Source of the DNA: Opitutales bacterium
GTDB lineage: Bacteria; Verrucomicrobiota; Verrucomicrobiia; Opitutales; UBA2995
Direction: 5' to 3'
Assembly: GCA_022824405.1 (NCBI GenBank)
Contig: JAJDZZ010000026.1
Span: 165,419 to 229,418, forward strand
Length of the DNA stretch: 64,000 nt
Below, in pieces: positions 26,298 through 35,704 of the stretch (position 1 is its first letter; each line of letters begins with the position of its first letter). The position numbers were made by a program, and so were the translations under genes. Below the pieces are notes generated by a model. The model did no database searches. It had not been told where the DNA came from and saw only the letters and a list, made by a program, of their open reading frames with translations.

Positions 26298-28655
26298 TTA
26301 CAAGGATGCGCGCTTCTTTTCTATCTCGTAACACTCAATGGTATCCCCTTCGGCGAAGGCGTTAAAGTTATCGAGCTGGATGCCGCACTCATACCCGGTA
26401 CGCACCTCGGTTACATCGTCCTTGAAACGTTTGAGCATGGATACCCTGCTTTCTGCCAGCACCTCACCCTTGCGCAGAAGGCGGGCCCAGGCATCTCGCC
26501 TGATATGGCCGTTGGAAACCAGACAACCCGCTGCCATTCCCCGACTGATGGGAAATATTTGCCGGACTTCAGCGGTCCCCAGCTTGTTTTCCACCATCTC
26601 CGGTTCTAGCAGATCCGCCATGGCTTCCCTTACCTGATCAACCATTTCATAGATGATCTTGAACCGCATGATCCTGACACCGGCATGCTTGGCCAGGGCG
26701 GGCACTCCACTCCCCGGTTTCACATTGAAACCGATTATGGTGGCATTGGTAGTGCTGGCCAGATCCACGTCATTCTTGCTGATGGCTCCTACCTCCCCCG
26801 AAATTACTTCCAACTCCACCTTGGAACTTTCGATTCCCTTGAGCATGCCGAGGACGGCTTCGACCGAACCGTGCACATCGCACTTGACCACCACTTTGAA
26901 TACTTTCTTCTTCGTCTGCGCGATAGCTGCAAACAGGGTATCCAGGGTTGCGGGCTTCGCTTCCTCCACTTTGTCCACTTCCTGACCGCGCCTTCTTTGC
27001 ACATCCGTTTCCGCAGCCCCTCGCTTGGCCACCTTTTCGTTTTTGACCACCTCGAAGGTGGCCCCTGAATCGGGAGTACCGGACCAACCGTCAATCCTGA
27101 CGGCGGTGGATGGTGGGGCCTCTCCGAGTTTATTGCCATTTTCGTCCAACATGGTCCTGACCTTGGCGTAATGGGAACCGCAGAGAACGGCATCGCCCAA
27201 TTTGAGGAGCCCCTTCTGAACGATCACCGTAGCGGTTGTGCCCCGGCCGATCTCCATCTGGGATTCGATTATGGCTCCCGAAGCAGGCCCCTTGGGATAG
27301 GCCTTCAATTCCATGATCTCGGCCTGCAGGTTGATCATTTCCAGGACCTCCTCAACGTTCTGACCGTTAAGGGCTGAAATTTCCACGCAAATGGTTTTGC
27401 CACCCCAGTCTTCAGGGGTGATCTGACGTTCCTGCATTTGGGTCTTTACCCGATCCACATTTGCTCCCCGCGTGTCGATCTTATTGATGGCTACGATGAT
27501 GGGGTCTCCGGAATCTTCGGCAAATTTTAAGGCTTCATCGCTTTGAGGCATGAACCCGTCATCGGCCGCCACCACCAATATGGCGATATCGGTAATAAAA
27601 GCGCCCCGTTCCCGCATCTTGGAGAAGGCTGCATGACCGGGGGTATCCAGAAAAGTTATCTTCTTATCGTCATGCGTGATCTGATAAGCGCCGATATGCT
27701 GGGTAATGCCGCCAAACTCGCCTTCCACCACGTTGGAGTTGCGAATATAGTCGAGCAAAGTCGTTTTTCCATGGTCGACGTGGCCCAGGATACAGACAAC
27801 CGGCGGTCGCGGTTCCAGTAATTTGGCCTTGTCGATTTTCTCAACTTTTTTCTTAGGCGGGGGAGGTTTGTCTTCACCCCGGTGTTTTACTTCGAGCAGG
27901 AAGCCATGTTTTTCGGCCAGTTTTGCCGCTGTTTCCTCTTCGATCACCTGGTTCATAGAGGAAAAAATGCCCAACTCCATGAGTTCTGAAATGAGGCGGA
28001 ATGGTTTCAGTCCAATGGCGAGAGCAAACTCCTTAACCACGATGGGAGGTTTCAAGGTGATGACCTGAACCTCTTTTCCCTCATTGCTTTGGCCGGTCTC
28101 CTCCTCGTCGCCTTGGGCTTTGGGCGTCGGGGGAGGGCCTCCGGGAAGGGGCGGCGCCATGCGGGGAACGGCGGGAGGAACTCCGGGCCCACTTGCCTTG
28201 GTGATTTGGGATGGCCTCAAGGGAGGGGGACTCTTTGCCCCAGGGGGAATTGCGTGCGGTCTGGGAGATCTCGGGCCGGGCCGCGACCGGAGCATGCCCA
28301 GCCTGGAAACCGGCGGCGGGGGAGGGGGTATGACTACAGGCCTGAGCCTTTTTTCCTTCTCCCGTTCGATCTCCTCCTTGGACCGGACGAAGGCGCTCAA
28401 AGGAGGTGGGGCGGGAGGTGTGGGAGGAGTCGGCGGTTTCAGGGCCGGCTTTTCCGGTTTTGTTTCAGCGGCCGGCGGTTCTTCCACGGCCGGTTCTTTC
28501 ACCGGACCCAATTCCTCGACCAGGGCTTCAGCGGAAATCGGGTCGATGCTACTGGAAGCAGTAGACACCTGGTAACCCCGATCCTTGAGGATGGCTACCA
28601 GTTCCTTACTGGGAACTCCGGTTTGTTTGGAAATTACGTGAATTCTGACACTCAT
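26298..28655 (-). CDS. infB: Translation initiation factor IF-2
   Basis: GTPase that brings fMet-tRNA to the 30S complex. 785 residues. An N-terminal IF2_N module (residues 1-50), a proline-rich linker (52-178, with runs of five or more prolines), a second IF2_N (205-255), then the G domain with G1 GHVDHGKT (291-298), DTPGHAAF and NKID, followed by domains II-IV (CDVHGSVEAV, NVKPGSG). The linker is unusually proline-dominated. Downstream of nusA in the standard order. Confidence 0.97.
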   Translation of the reverse strand: MSVRIHVISKQTGVPSKELVAILKDRGYQVSTASSSIDPISAEALVEELGPVKEPAVEEPPAAETKPEKPALKPPTPPTPPAPPPLSAFVRSKEEIEREKEKRLRPVVIPPPPPPVSRLGMLRSRPGPRSPRPHAIPPGAKSPPPLRPSQITKASGPGVPPAVPRMAPPLPGGPPPTPKAQGDEEETGQSNEGKEVQVITLKPPIVVKEFALAIGLKPFRLISELMELGIFSSMNQVIEEETAAKLAEKHGFLLEVKHRGEDKPPPPKKKVEKIDKAKLLEPRPPVVCILGHVDHGKTTLLDYIRNSNVVEGEFGGITQHIGAYQITHDDKKITFLDTPGHAAFSKMRERGAFITDIAILVVAADDGFMPQSDEALKFAEDSGDPIIVAINKIDTRGANVDRVKTQMQERQITPEDWGGKTICVEISALNGQNVEEVLEMINLQAEIMELKAYPKGPASGAIIESQMEIGRGTTATVIVQKGLLKLGDAVLCGSHYAKVRTMLDENGNKLGEAPPSTAVRIDGWSGTPDSGATFEVVKNEKVAKRGAAETDVQRRRGQEVDKVEEAKPATLDTLFAAIAQTKKKVFKVVVKCDVHGSVEAVLGMLKGIESSKVELEVISGEVGAISKNDVDLASTTNATIIGFNVKPGSGVPALAKHAGVRIMRFKIIYEMVDQVREAMADLLEPEMVENKLGTAEVRQIFPISRGMAAGCLVSNGHIRRDAWARLLRKGEVLAESRVSMLKRFKDDVTEVRTGYECGIQLDNFNAFAEGDTIECYEIEKKRASL

Positions 28656-28699
28656 TTATTGGATCACCCTAGGGTTGTCCCGGGACTCGGACCGGCAAA

Positions 28700-29941
28700 T
28701 CAACGCGCGATAAACTGATTGATTTTATTTAATATGTTTTCCGCTTCCTCCATGGTAAAGCCAGAATCTACCAAGTCTGAAGCTTCTACTCCGGTAAAGG
28801 CATCGGTGCTGACGAGGCCAATGGCCACCAGTCGTTGGGCCAATTCGTCGCCGATTCCCGGAATCTGGTTGAGCCCGGCAATGGCCCTTTCCATGCGATC
28901 CTCAAACCCTCCAGCCACCTTTTCCTTGCTGATATCTAGTCGCCAACCCATTAGCCGGGAGGTCAGGCGCGCATTTTGGCCGCGGCGGCCTATGGCCACG
29001 GACAAGTCCCGCTGGTTGACTTCAAAGTGAATGCGCTTATTGCGCTCGTCGATCCTTACGTTCAATGGCATGGCTGGTTTGAGGGCCTCGGCCAGCATTT
29101 CCTGGGGATCGTCATAGTGGCGAATTATGTCGATCTTTTCCCCACCCAATTCACGGACGATACTTTTGACCCTGGCGCCGCGGGCGCCCACGCATGCGCC
29201 AACGGGATCCACTTTTAGGTCCCGACTGGCCACGGCGATTTTGGTCCGGTAACCGGGTTCCCGGGCCAAGGATTTTATTACCACCGTCCCATCTGCAACT
29301 TCCGTAACTTCAAGCTCGAGGAGGCGTTGGATGAATTTGGGATGGGCCCGGCTCAAAATGAGTTCAGGACCGCGGTTCCTCTGTTCTATGGCCAAAAGGA
29401 GGCACCGGATGCGTTCGCCCGGGGCATAATCCTCACCATAGACTTTTTCTCGGGCCGGCAATAGGGCCTCTGCCCGCCCCAGATCGATGATCAGGTCGTT
29501 GCGCTCGCGACGACGGACAACCCCGGAAACCACGTCCCCAATGGAATCCTTATATTCATCGAAAATGCGTTCCTTTTCGAATTGCCGCACTTTCTGCATA
29601 ATGGCTTGGCGGGCCGTTTGCGCGGCGATACGTCCCAGAAAAGCTGGATCGATCTCTTTTTCCAGGCTCTGGCCGATTTGTGCGTTGGGATCCCACAACC
29701 GGGCCTTGTCGATATGGATCTCCGCTTGCGGATTGCTCACGTAGTCGACCACCTTCATTATGGCCCAGGCTTGCAAGCCCCCCGTTTTCGGATTGATTTC
29801 CACTCTGAGTTCCTGGCCCGTGTTTCCTCCCTTTGAGGCCGCTGTTTTGATGGCCAGTGAAATGGCCCCGATCATGTCTGCACGATCGATTCCCTTTTCC
29901 CTTTCCATGTATTCAAGGACGGATAAAATTTCACTACTCAT
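28700..29941 (-). CDS. nusA: Transcription termination/antitermination protein NusA
   Basis: RNA-polymerase-associated pausing, termination and antitermination factor. 413 residues from the ATG at 29941 ([19 protein letters not shown]); the frame continues upstream to 30043 through a terminator hairpin, which is not coding. NTD, S1 domain ([21 protein letters not shown]), KH1/KH2 ([36 protein letters not shown]) and one C-terminal HhH repeat ([13 protein letters not shown]). rimP, normally upstream, is missing. The first gene of its operon. Confidence 0.96.
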   Translation of the reverse strand: MSSEILSVLEYMEREKGIDRADMIGAISLAIKTAASKGGNTGQELRVEINPKTGGLQAWAIMKVVDYVSNPQAEIHIDKARLWDPNAQIGQSLEKEIDPAFLGRIAAQTARQAIMQKVRQFEKERIFDEYKDSIGDVVSGVVRRRERNDLIIDLGRAEALLPAREKVYGEDYAPGERIRCLLLAIEQRNRGPELILSRAHPKFIQRLLELEVTEVADGTVVIKSLAREPGYRTKIAVASRDLKVDPVGACVGARGARVKSIVRELGGEKIDIIRHYDDPQEMLAEALKPAMPLNVRIDERNKRIHFEVNQRDLSVAIGRRGQNARLTSRLMGWRLDISKEKVAGGFEDRMERAIAGLNQIPGIGDELAQRLVAIGLVSTDAFTGVEASDLVDSGFTMEEAENILNKINQFIAR

Positions 29942-29956
29942 CGCAATAGAAATGAT

Positions 29957-29982
29957 AAAAAAAAGCGGGCTAGTCAGCCCAC
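29957..29982 (-). terminator. Intrinsic terminator directly upstream of nusA
   Basis: Read on the minus strand: GTGGGCT, loop GACT, AGCCCGC, then eight T. The stem is 7 bp with one G-U pair. It lies between the DUF2851 stop (30040) and the nusA start (29941) and the T run ends only 15 nt before the nusA ATG. It may simply terminate the upstream operon, or act as an attenuator for nusA. A ribosome-binding sequence cannot be recognised in the remaining 15 nt. Confidence 0.85.
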
Positions 29983-30039
29983 TTCCCAGTGTTGGTAAAG
30001 TGTGTAAGGGGGATTGTTTAAGCGGCCCTGGCCGGCATG

Positions 30040-31254
30040 TCAAGTATGGTTAACACCTTTACCGGTTCGCCCTTGCCAATGGAGCGTCCAGCCGAGCAGA
30101 CCTTGAAAAAGACCGTTGCTGTAGGGCTGCTCCCGGTTTCCGCCCAACCCGCACTTCCGGATGAATCCTTTCATGGAATGGGGCATATCGCCCGGATACC
30201 AGTAAAACCAAAGGGGGAAGAGGCCATCGATATCCCGGGCGGCAAGCAGGGGCAGAAATCCATCGATAACCAAGGTATCGAAACGCGTGCCGCCCACCGT
30301 TCCAACCGTAATTTGATCGGAAAGCCTCTTTTTCAAGGCGGCACACTTGAGCTTGCGGCGGTTTGTCCCGGAAATTTCCCCATTTTCCCTACTTTCGATT
30401 CCCCGGCCCATGGATTGCAATTGGGATGGCCAATGAGGCTTCGAGCGCACCCAGTCCAGATACTGGGCCAATCGAGTCCGGGGGTGATTGGCGGGACGTG
30501 TTCCCGTCAGCTTCCATCGGCCCCGGCCGACCGCGTAGAGATCCTCCACCGAATATTGACCGCTGCGCAGGGCTGGCAATGAGTAATCGGCCCCCGCCAT
30601 CGACATGGCGGATCGATTATAGCGGTAGCCTAGGATTTCCAGCGCCGTCTGGTGGCAGGTTGCTTCCCAATCCAGGGCTCGCATTCTTTTGCGGGCGTAG
30701 CCAACTTTTTCCTTCCAGCGGCGCAAAGCGTGTTCGGCTACCAGGGCGTGCCGCTCCTCCATGGACCGGGACGTCCAGAACTCGAGAATTTCTTCATCCT
30801 TGTCGGTTAACGCGCCGACCGCGGCATCCTCGGCATAATTTTCCAAGCCTTGGGGAAGAAGGTTCAAGAAAACCAAGGTGTTTTTTACATGGCATTCATC
30901 CAATTCCAGAGGAGACTTGGGGGGAAACACCAGGATGTGCAAAACTACCTTATCGAAGGCGGGATTGTCCTGGTGTCCGTGGGCTCTCCAGTCGGTGGAA
31001 TAGAAATGCAGTTCGGCATCGCCCTCCAGCAATTCCCCATCCACCTTCAGCCGCACGTTCAAAAAATCGGGGCCGGCCAATCGGTTCAACTCACCCAAAT
31101 CCACGATTTCCAAGCGCCGACCTTCCTCCGTGATCAACTCACTTTGTTGAAAATCACCCGATGCCCAGACGCGCTGCAGGATGAGTTCGGAAATGGAGAA
31201 GGCCCCGTATTCCCCCTGAATCTCCGCAATGGTGTCCGGTTTCCCCGACTTCAT
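30040..31254 (-). CDS. DUF2851 family protein
   Basis: 404 residues, cytosolic, function unknown. The N-terminal half has the family pattern [40 protein letters not shown] and [30 protein letters not shown], where GPDF ... E ... H residues resemble a nuclease-like core (inference). The C-terminal half is helical with [15 protein letters not shown] and [16 protein letters not shown]. Common in Bacteroidota and Verrucomicrobiota. Start overlaps the LOG-family stop (ATGA), so the two are translationally coupled. Ends at the terminator before nusA. Confidence 0.85.
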   Translation of the reverse strand: MKSGKPDTIAEIQGEYGAFSISELILQRVWASGDFQQSELITEEGRRLEIVDLGELNRLAGPDFLNVRLKVDGELLEGDAELHFYSTDWRAHGHQDNPAFDKVVLHILVFPPKSPLELDECHVKNTLVFLNLLPQGLENYAEDAAVGALTDKDEEILEFWTSRSMEERHALVAEHALRRWKEKVGYARKRMRALDWEATCHQTALEILGYRYNRSAMSMAGADYSLPALRSGQYSVEDLYAVGRGRWKLTGTRPANHPRTRLAQYLDWVRSKPHWPSQLQSMGRGIESRENGEISGTNRRKLKCAALKKRLSDQITVGTVGGTRFDTLVIDGFLPLLAARDIDGLFPLWFYWYPGDMPHSMKGFIRKCGLGGNREQPYSNGLFQGLLGWTLHWQGRTGKGVNHT

Positions 31255-31799
31255 GCTTTCACCTCCCCGGACAGTTGGCGGTCGACAAAGGCATCGACTT
31301 CCGCCAGGGAGTCGGTGCGGGTGAGGACTGCGGGAAAGTCGGCAAAGTCGTTCAAATCGCTACTGAACAGAAGGACGGGTTTTCGGTATCGGGTGGCCAG
31401 TTCCGCCTCTGACCGGGTTCCAGCGCTCCCCGGAAGCACGATGATCACATCCGAGGTGAGGATGTTGATGTGATTTCTCGAAAGTTGTTCCCGTCCGCTT
31501 CTGCCGCTGAGGGGGAGATGGGTCTTGATGGCCAGTTCGACGAAAGCATTCGGATAACCCCGTTTCGGCAAGGAGGAAGCGTCACCGGACCGGGCTGGCA
31601 GGATTCCCACGACCAAACCCCTTCGCGGTTGTTGCTCCAGAAAACTTTGGCTGACGGCCTCCATCGTCCCCCGGCCGCCCCCGGTGAGCAAATGAACCGG
31701 CTTTTGGGCCAGTAGTTTGCCTAGCGGTCGGCAGAGATGGCGGTGGGACTTGGTGCCCGATCCCATGACCCCAACGATTTTTAAACGGCTTTTTGGCAT
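31251..31799 (-). CDS. LOG/SLOG-family Rossmann protein (TIGR00725-like)
   Basis: 182 residues from the ATG at 31799 (MPKSRLKIVGVMGSG). The frame is open further upstream to 32276, but that part is antisense to the aminotransferase. Nucleotide-binding Rossmann fold: VGVMGSGTKSH, LLTGGGRGTMEAVSQ, and the LOG motif variant LPGSAGTRSEAELA (usual PGGxGTxxE). Related enzymes release cytokinin-type bases or bind nucleotide-derived ligands; the substrate here is unknown. Coupled to DUF2851 by a 4-bp overlap. Confidence 0.85.
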   Translation of the reverse strand: MPKSRLKIVGVMGSGTKSHRHLCRPLGKLLAQKPVHLLTGGGRGTMEAVSQSFLEQQPRRGLVVGILPARSGDASSLPKRGYPNAFVELAIKTHLPLSGRSGREQLSRNHINILTSDVIIVLPGSAGTRSEAELATRYRKPVLLFSSDLNDFADFPAVLTRTDSLAEVDAFVDRQLSGEVKA

Positions 31800-31899
31800 G
31801 ACAGATGGAAGAATTCGGGAGGATGATACCTCTTCCCTTTGGTGTAAATAGGATTGCTTTGCCCTTGTTGAGAACTTTTTGCAGACTAAATTATTCGCC

Positions 31900-33072
31900 A
31901 TGTATTTGAATGAGGCCGTACAAAGACTTGGGACCGAGACTGCCTTCGGCGTGCTGGCCAAGGCAAAAGCCATGGAGGCGGAAGGCAGGTCTGTCATCCA
32001 TTTGGAAATTGGGCAGCCGGATTTTCCCACCCCTCTGAACGTTTGTGAAGCGGCCAAGCAAGCTATCGACGAGGGTTGGACCGGATATGGTCCCACCTGC
32101 GGATTGCCCGAATTCCGGGAACTGATTGCCCGGCACGTCTCGGAGAGCCGGGGCATCGAGGTGCGTCCCTCCCAAGTCGTCGTCACCCCGGGCGGCAAAC
32201 CCATCATGTTCTTTGCCTTGCTGTCTTTGGTCGAGCGAGGGGAAGAGGTGGTGTATCCCGATCCTGGGTTTCCCATTTACCGTTCCATGATCGACTACGT
32301 TGGCGGAAAACCCGTTCCCATGCCTCTGGTCGAGGCCCAAAATTTCAGTTTTGAATTGGATCGCCTGGAAAGCCTCATTTCCGACCGCACCAAACTGTTG
32401 ATCTTGAATTCCCCGCAGAATCCCACCGGCGGCATTCTCTCCCGGAATGATTTGGAAGCGGTAGCCGAGCTTTGTGTAAGGCACGACGTTGTCATATTGG
32501 CGGACGAGATTTATTCCCGTTTGCTCTACCAGGAACGATTTGAATCGATAACCCGGTTTCCCCATGTGCACGACCGCACCATAATTCTGGATGGGTTTTC
32601 CAAGACCTATTCCATGACCGGTTGGCGCCTGGGCTATGGCATTTTGCCGGAGTGGTTGGTCGATTCCTTCGAGCGCCTGATGGTGAACAGCAATTCCTGC
32701 ACCACCACCTTTATTCAGCGGGCCGGAATGGAAGCCCTGACCGGACCACAGGACGCGGTAGCGCAAATGCGCCGGGAATTTCTCAGGCGGCGCGATTTCT
32801 TCGTGGAGCGCCTCAACCGGATTCCCGGAATATCCTGTCGTCTTCCCAAGGGGGCCTTTTATTGCTTTGCCAACGTTTCCGGGTTCGACCTCACTTCCCG
32901 GGAATTGGAGAACCATTTATTGCATGAGGGCGGTGTGGCTTGTCTGGCAGGAGACGGTTTTGGAGACGGGGGAGTGGGCTATCTGCGTTTTTCCTTTGCC
33001 AATTCCATGGAGAACCTGGCGGAAGCTCTCAACCGCATTGAAGAAACTCTCAGCCCAGTGTGTCGGTTCTGA
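31900..33072 (+). CDS. Class I/II pyridoxal-phosphate aminotransferase
   Basis: 390 residues from the ATG at 31900 (MYLNEAVQRLGTETAF). Aspartate-aminotransferase-like fold I enzyme: IGQPDFPTP, TPGGKPIMFFAL, NSPQNPTGGILS, ADEIYSRL, PLP-binding lysine in GFSKTYSMTGWRLGYG, and the C-terminal YLRFSFANS arginine. Substrate could be aspartate, alanine or another amino acid. Monocistronic, 100 bp from the divergent LOG gene, convergent with the DUF481 gene. Confidence 0.93.
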   Translation: MYLNEAVQRLGTETAFGVLAKAKAMEAEGRSVIHLEIGQPDFPTPLNVCEAAKQAIDEGWTGYGPTCGLPEFRELIARHVSESRGIEVRPSQVVVTPGGKPIMFFALLSLVERGEEVVYPDPGFPIYRSMIDYVGGKPVPMPLVEAQNFSFELDRLESLISDRTKLLILNSPQNPTGGILSRNDLEAVAELCVRHDVVILADEIYSRLLYQERFESITRFPHVHDRTIILDGFSKTYSMTGWRLGYGILPEWLVDSFERLMVNSNSCTTTFIQRAGMEALTGPQDAVAQMRREFLRRRDFFVERLNRIPGISCRLPKGAFYCFANVSGFDLTSRELENHLLHEGGVACLAGDGFGDGGVGYLRFSFANSMENLAEALNRIEETLSPVCRF

Positions 33073-33150
33073 GGATCCGACGAATTTGACTTGGAAGACG
33101 AATATAATGGGACAGAGGTTTATCGTGATCGATGGAAGGCACTCGGACGG

Positions 33151-34185
33151 TCAGAAGGTGTACATGATGGAGGTATAGAAGGTGGTTTCTTCGGGTTGTA
33201 CGGTCGGGGGCACTTGGTTGTCATAGTGGAATTCGTAGCCCAGGCGCAGGCTCAGTCCACGGGAAATTTTTCCGGTCAGCTTCAAGTCAAAAGCGTAGCC
33301 CCAGTTATCGCCATCGTTGGGGTCCGCGTAGGCCGTGGCTTTCTGGTCGATTTGGTAAAATTCGTTGATTTGAAATTCTGTGTCCTGAAATACCGATCCC
33401 AGGTAGAACCAGCCTCCCAGTTCCTCGTTCGCCACCTCCAGATCCCGGAAGACTGTGGATATTTCCGGTCCGGCCACAATTTTCAGGCGCGGCGACACAA
33501 CCCAAGTCCTTCCCAGACCTACGCCCTGTTTGAAGAAATGGTTGAATTGGCGAATTCCATCCGTCTTATAGCTGGTCACGGTTTGCAGTACGAGATTCTC
33601 CGTTCTCTCCCGGCGAAACCTGAAATCGGCCAGGAACCGGTCCTTACTGATCTCCTCATCGGTTTCGGCGAATCGGTAATCGGTATCCAGACGATAATTG
33701 CTCTTGCCGTTGTTCCATTCGCTATTGAAGAAGAACCGCCGGTCTTCGTGGTCCTTGGTGCTTTTCTGGAGATTGTAGGCCAACCCGATACTGGCATTTA
33801 TTTTGGTTAGGGTGTGAACCAGGGTCCTGGGAAGAGATAGGGCCAACCTGGGGAAATCATCCAGTCCGTTTATCGTCCCCTCGCCCTCGGTTTCTCCCGG
33901 GGACGGCAAACCCGGGTCGGGATCAGGGCCGGATGCGGGCGGAATGGCTTGCAGTGAGGCGGGCAGGGATTGCAGGGCGGATTTGGCGATTTCCATTTCA
34001 CCCAGACTTGGATGTGCGAATACGACGTGGGTTTCCGTTTGCCCGACCAGAGCGCCGTTTAATCTGTCTCCGTTTTCGAGGATTAATTCCAGAGTCTGGT
34101 CGGAGTTGTCGGCCCATAAGGCGGAAGGAAGAAGGCCAACGGCGAATAGGTTGAAGGACAGGAGGAATAAGAGCCGGGTATTCAT
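33151..34185 (-). CDS. DUF481 outer-membrane beta-barrel protein
   Basis: 344 residues from the ATG at 34185 (MNTRLLFLLSFNLFAVGLLPSALWA, a signal peptide). A small N-terminal domain (LELILENGDRLNGALVGQTETHVVF) is followed by a Pro/Gly linker and a barrel of about 240 residues with strands such as ASIGLAYNLQKS, YRLDTDYRFAET and LSLRLGYEFHYD, ending TSIMYTF. DUF481 (YdiY-like) proteins are uncharacterised, some salt-induced. The frame upstream to 34239 runs through repeat sequence and is not coding. Confidence 0.88.
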   Translation of the reverse strand: MNTRLLFLLSFNLFAVGLLPSALWADNSDQTLELILENGDRLNGALVGQTETHVVFAHPSLGEMEIAKSALQSLPASLQAIPPASGPDPDPGLPSPGETEGEGTINGLDDFPRLALSLPRTLVHTLTKINASIGLAYNLQKSTKDHEDRRFFFNSEWNNGKSNYRLDTDYRFAETDEEISKDRFLADFRFRRERTENLVLQTVTSYKTDGIRQFNHFFKQGVGLGRTWVVSPRLKIVAGPEISTVFRDLEVANEELGGWFYLGSVFQDTEFQINEFYQIDQKATAYADPNDGDNWGYAFDLKLTGKISRGLSLRLGYEFHYDNQVPPTVQPEETTFYTSIMYTF

Positions 34186-34186
34186 A

Positions 34187-34375
34187 GGGAAAAGGCTGAA
34201 GGCTGAAACCACAGAGGTTAAAGGCGCCGGGGGCGCCAATGAGGAATGAGGAATTTTGTGTTTTTTGCGCTCTTTTGTGGCTATTTTCCCATCTCTCTAT
34301 GCTCTCGGTGTTCTCTGTGGTTTTTTTCTTATCCTTGTCTTTGCGATCGTGGCACTCTTTGCGAGAGGTAATGGG
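34187..34375. repeat. Mosaic intergenic repeat region A
   Basis: Fills the 199-bp gap between the DUF481 and MFS genes. Contains two GGCTGAA heptamers (34194-34207), a short ACCACAGAGG, a GGCGCC hairpin with GAGGAAT tail (34221-34255), the reverse-strand string TTCTCTGTGGTTTTT (34311-34325), and reverse GCAAAGATCGC-type strings (34340-34370). No gene is seen in it. Confidence 0.8.
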
Positions 34376-34384
34376 GAGTGGGAA

Positions 34385-35557
34385 TTATGTATTAATTACG
34401 GGCCGGCCGCGGGTGGCGAGAAGGATGAGGATGGCGAAGAGGATGGTTGAGGATACGGTGATGGCGACGGCCAGGAAGACGTTGGAAATGGATGAATGGT
34501 TGATGATCCCTTCGACTCCCCAGACGGAGAGGGCTCCGATGGCAAAAGTGACGGTGAATTTCAATCCGTAGCCGGTGCTACGCCATCGGTCGGGGGTAAA
34601 ACGCGCTACGAGGCTATTCTCGACAGGCTGCATGCCCAGATTGAAGAATAGGAAAACGGTGGAAACGCCGAGGAGGAGCGATCCGGAGGCCGCAGACATC
34701 CAAATTACGAAGGGAAGACTGGCGGCGTGAAAGAGCAGGTAGACGATGCGCAGGTCGTAACGATCGGCCAATCGTCCACCGACAATATGGCCCAGGGTGC
34801 CCAACAAGTAGACCAGGGAGGTGGCCGCTCCATAGCCGATCCATTGAACCTGTTCCTCGAAATAGGCCGGTTGGGCTACGGTCATGGCCCGGTAAGTGAG
34901 GCCGCCCATGGTCATGGCGAACATGAGTATGAGAAAAAGTTTCAGTCTTTCCGAGGGCAGGTGGTGGTGTTCGTCCCGGGTAACGGCGCCGGCTTCCGGT
35001 TCTTCTATCTTCTGAAATGAAACGGCGAGCCCGAGGCAAAAGAGCAAGAATCCGAGAGCCAAATAGGCATTTCTCCAGCCCCATTCATTCGCCACCCAAG
35101 CCGTCAGCAAAGGGGCCGCGGCGATGCCGAGGTTTCCCGTTACTCCGTTGATGCCCAGAGCGCTTCCGCGCAGCCTGACGGTGCGGGAGATCAGGCTCAT
35201 GCCGGCGGGGTGGTAGAAGCTGGCGAAAATTCCGATCAAGGCCAGGGCGAGAACGAATGAGGTATTACCGGGCTGAGCCAGCGAAACCAGCATCATGGCT
35301 GGCCCAATTCCGAGCACCCCGACGCGCACCACCCATTTGGCCCGTGTTCGATCGGTCAAAATGCCTACGGGAAGGGCTCCCGCTCCGAAGAGGAAGTAAC
35401 CCCAGAAGCTCCAACCAAGGATGGTAGCAATGGAAATCCCCGTTTCGTGAGCCAGAGAAACGGCGGCAGTGGGAAAGACCAGCATGGCGAAGTGACAGCC
35501 AAAGTGTCCCACCCCGGTGAGTTGCAGTGTATTGATTTCGCTGCGGGAAAATTTCAT
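34385..35557 (-). CDS. Major facilitator superfamily transporter
   Basis: 390 residues, 12 predicted transmembrane helices. MFS loop 2-3 signature GILTDRTRAKWVVRVG and a second-half copy GGRLADRYDLRIVY. The pattern SFYHPAGMSLISRTVRLRGSALGINGVTGN resembles the fosmidomycin-resistance (Fsr) type of drug exporters, though substrate is open. A His-rich loop (RDEHHHLPSERL) joins the halves. Its stop codon lies at the edge of repeat region A. Confidence 0.9.
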   Translation of the reverse strand: MKFSRSEINTLQLTGVGHFGCHFAMLVFPTAAVSLAHETGISIATILGWSFWGYFLFGAGALPVGILTDRTRAKWVVRVGVLGIGPAMMLVSLAQPGNTSFVLALALIGIFASFYHPAGMSLISRTVRLRGSALGINGVTGNLGIAAAPLLTAWVANEWGWRNAYLALGFLLFCLGLAVSFQKIEEPEAGAVTRDEHHHLPSERLKLFLILMFAMTMGGLTYRAMTVAQPAYFEEQVQWIGYGAATSLVYLLGTLGHIVGGRLADRYDLRIVYLLFHAASLPFVIWMSAASGSLLLGVSTVFLFFNLGMQPVENSLVARFTPDRWRSTGYGLKFTVTFAIGALSVWGVEGIINHSSISNVFLAVAITVSSTILFAILILLATRGRPVINT

Positions 35558-35575
35558 GTGGGCGATTCAATCCCA

Positions 35576-35660
35576 TGGTGCCTGGGGCGGGACTCGAACC
35601 CGCACGCCTTGCGGCACTGGATCCTAAATCCAGCGTGTCTTCCAATTCCACCACCCAGGC
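35576..35660 (-). tRNA. tRNA-Leu (anticodon TAG)
   Basis: 85 nt with encoded CCA, class II with a long variable arm. Acceptor GCCTGGG (35660-35654) pairs with CCCAGGC, anticodon stem-loop CTGGATTTAGGATCCAG, variable arm TGCCGCAAGGCG, T loop TTCGAGT. Between the MFS transporter and the glycosylase. Confidence 0.96.
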
Positions 35661-35704
35661 ATGGGGAAGGGAGGAAAGGTAAATTCGGAACCCTTGAAGG
35701 CAAG

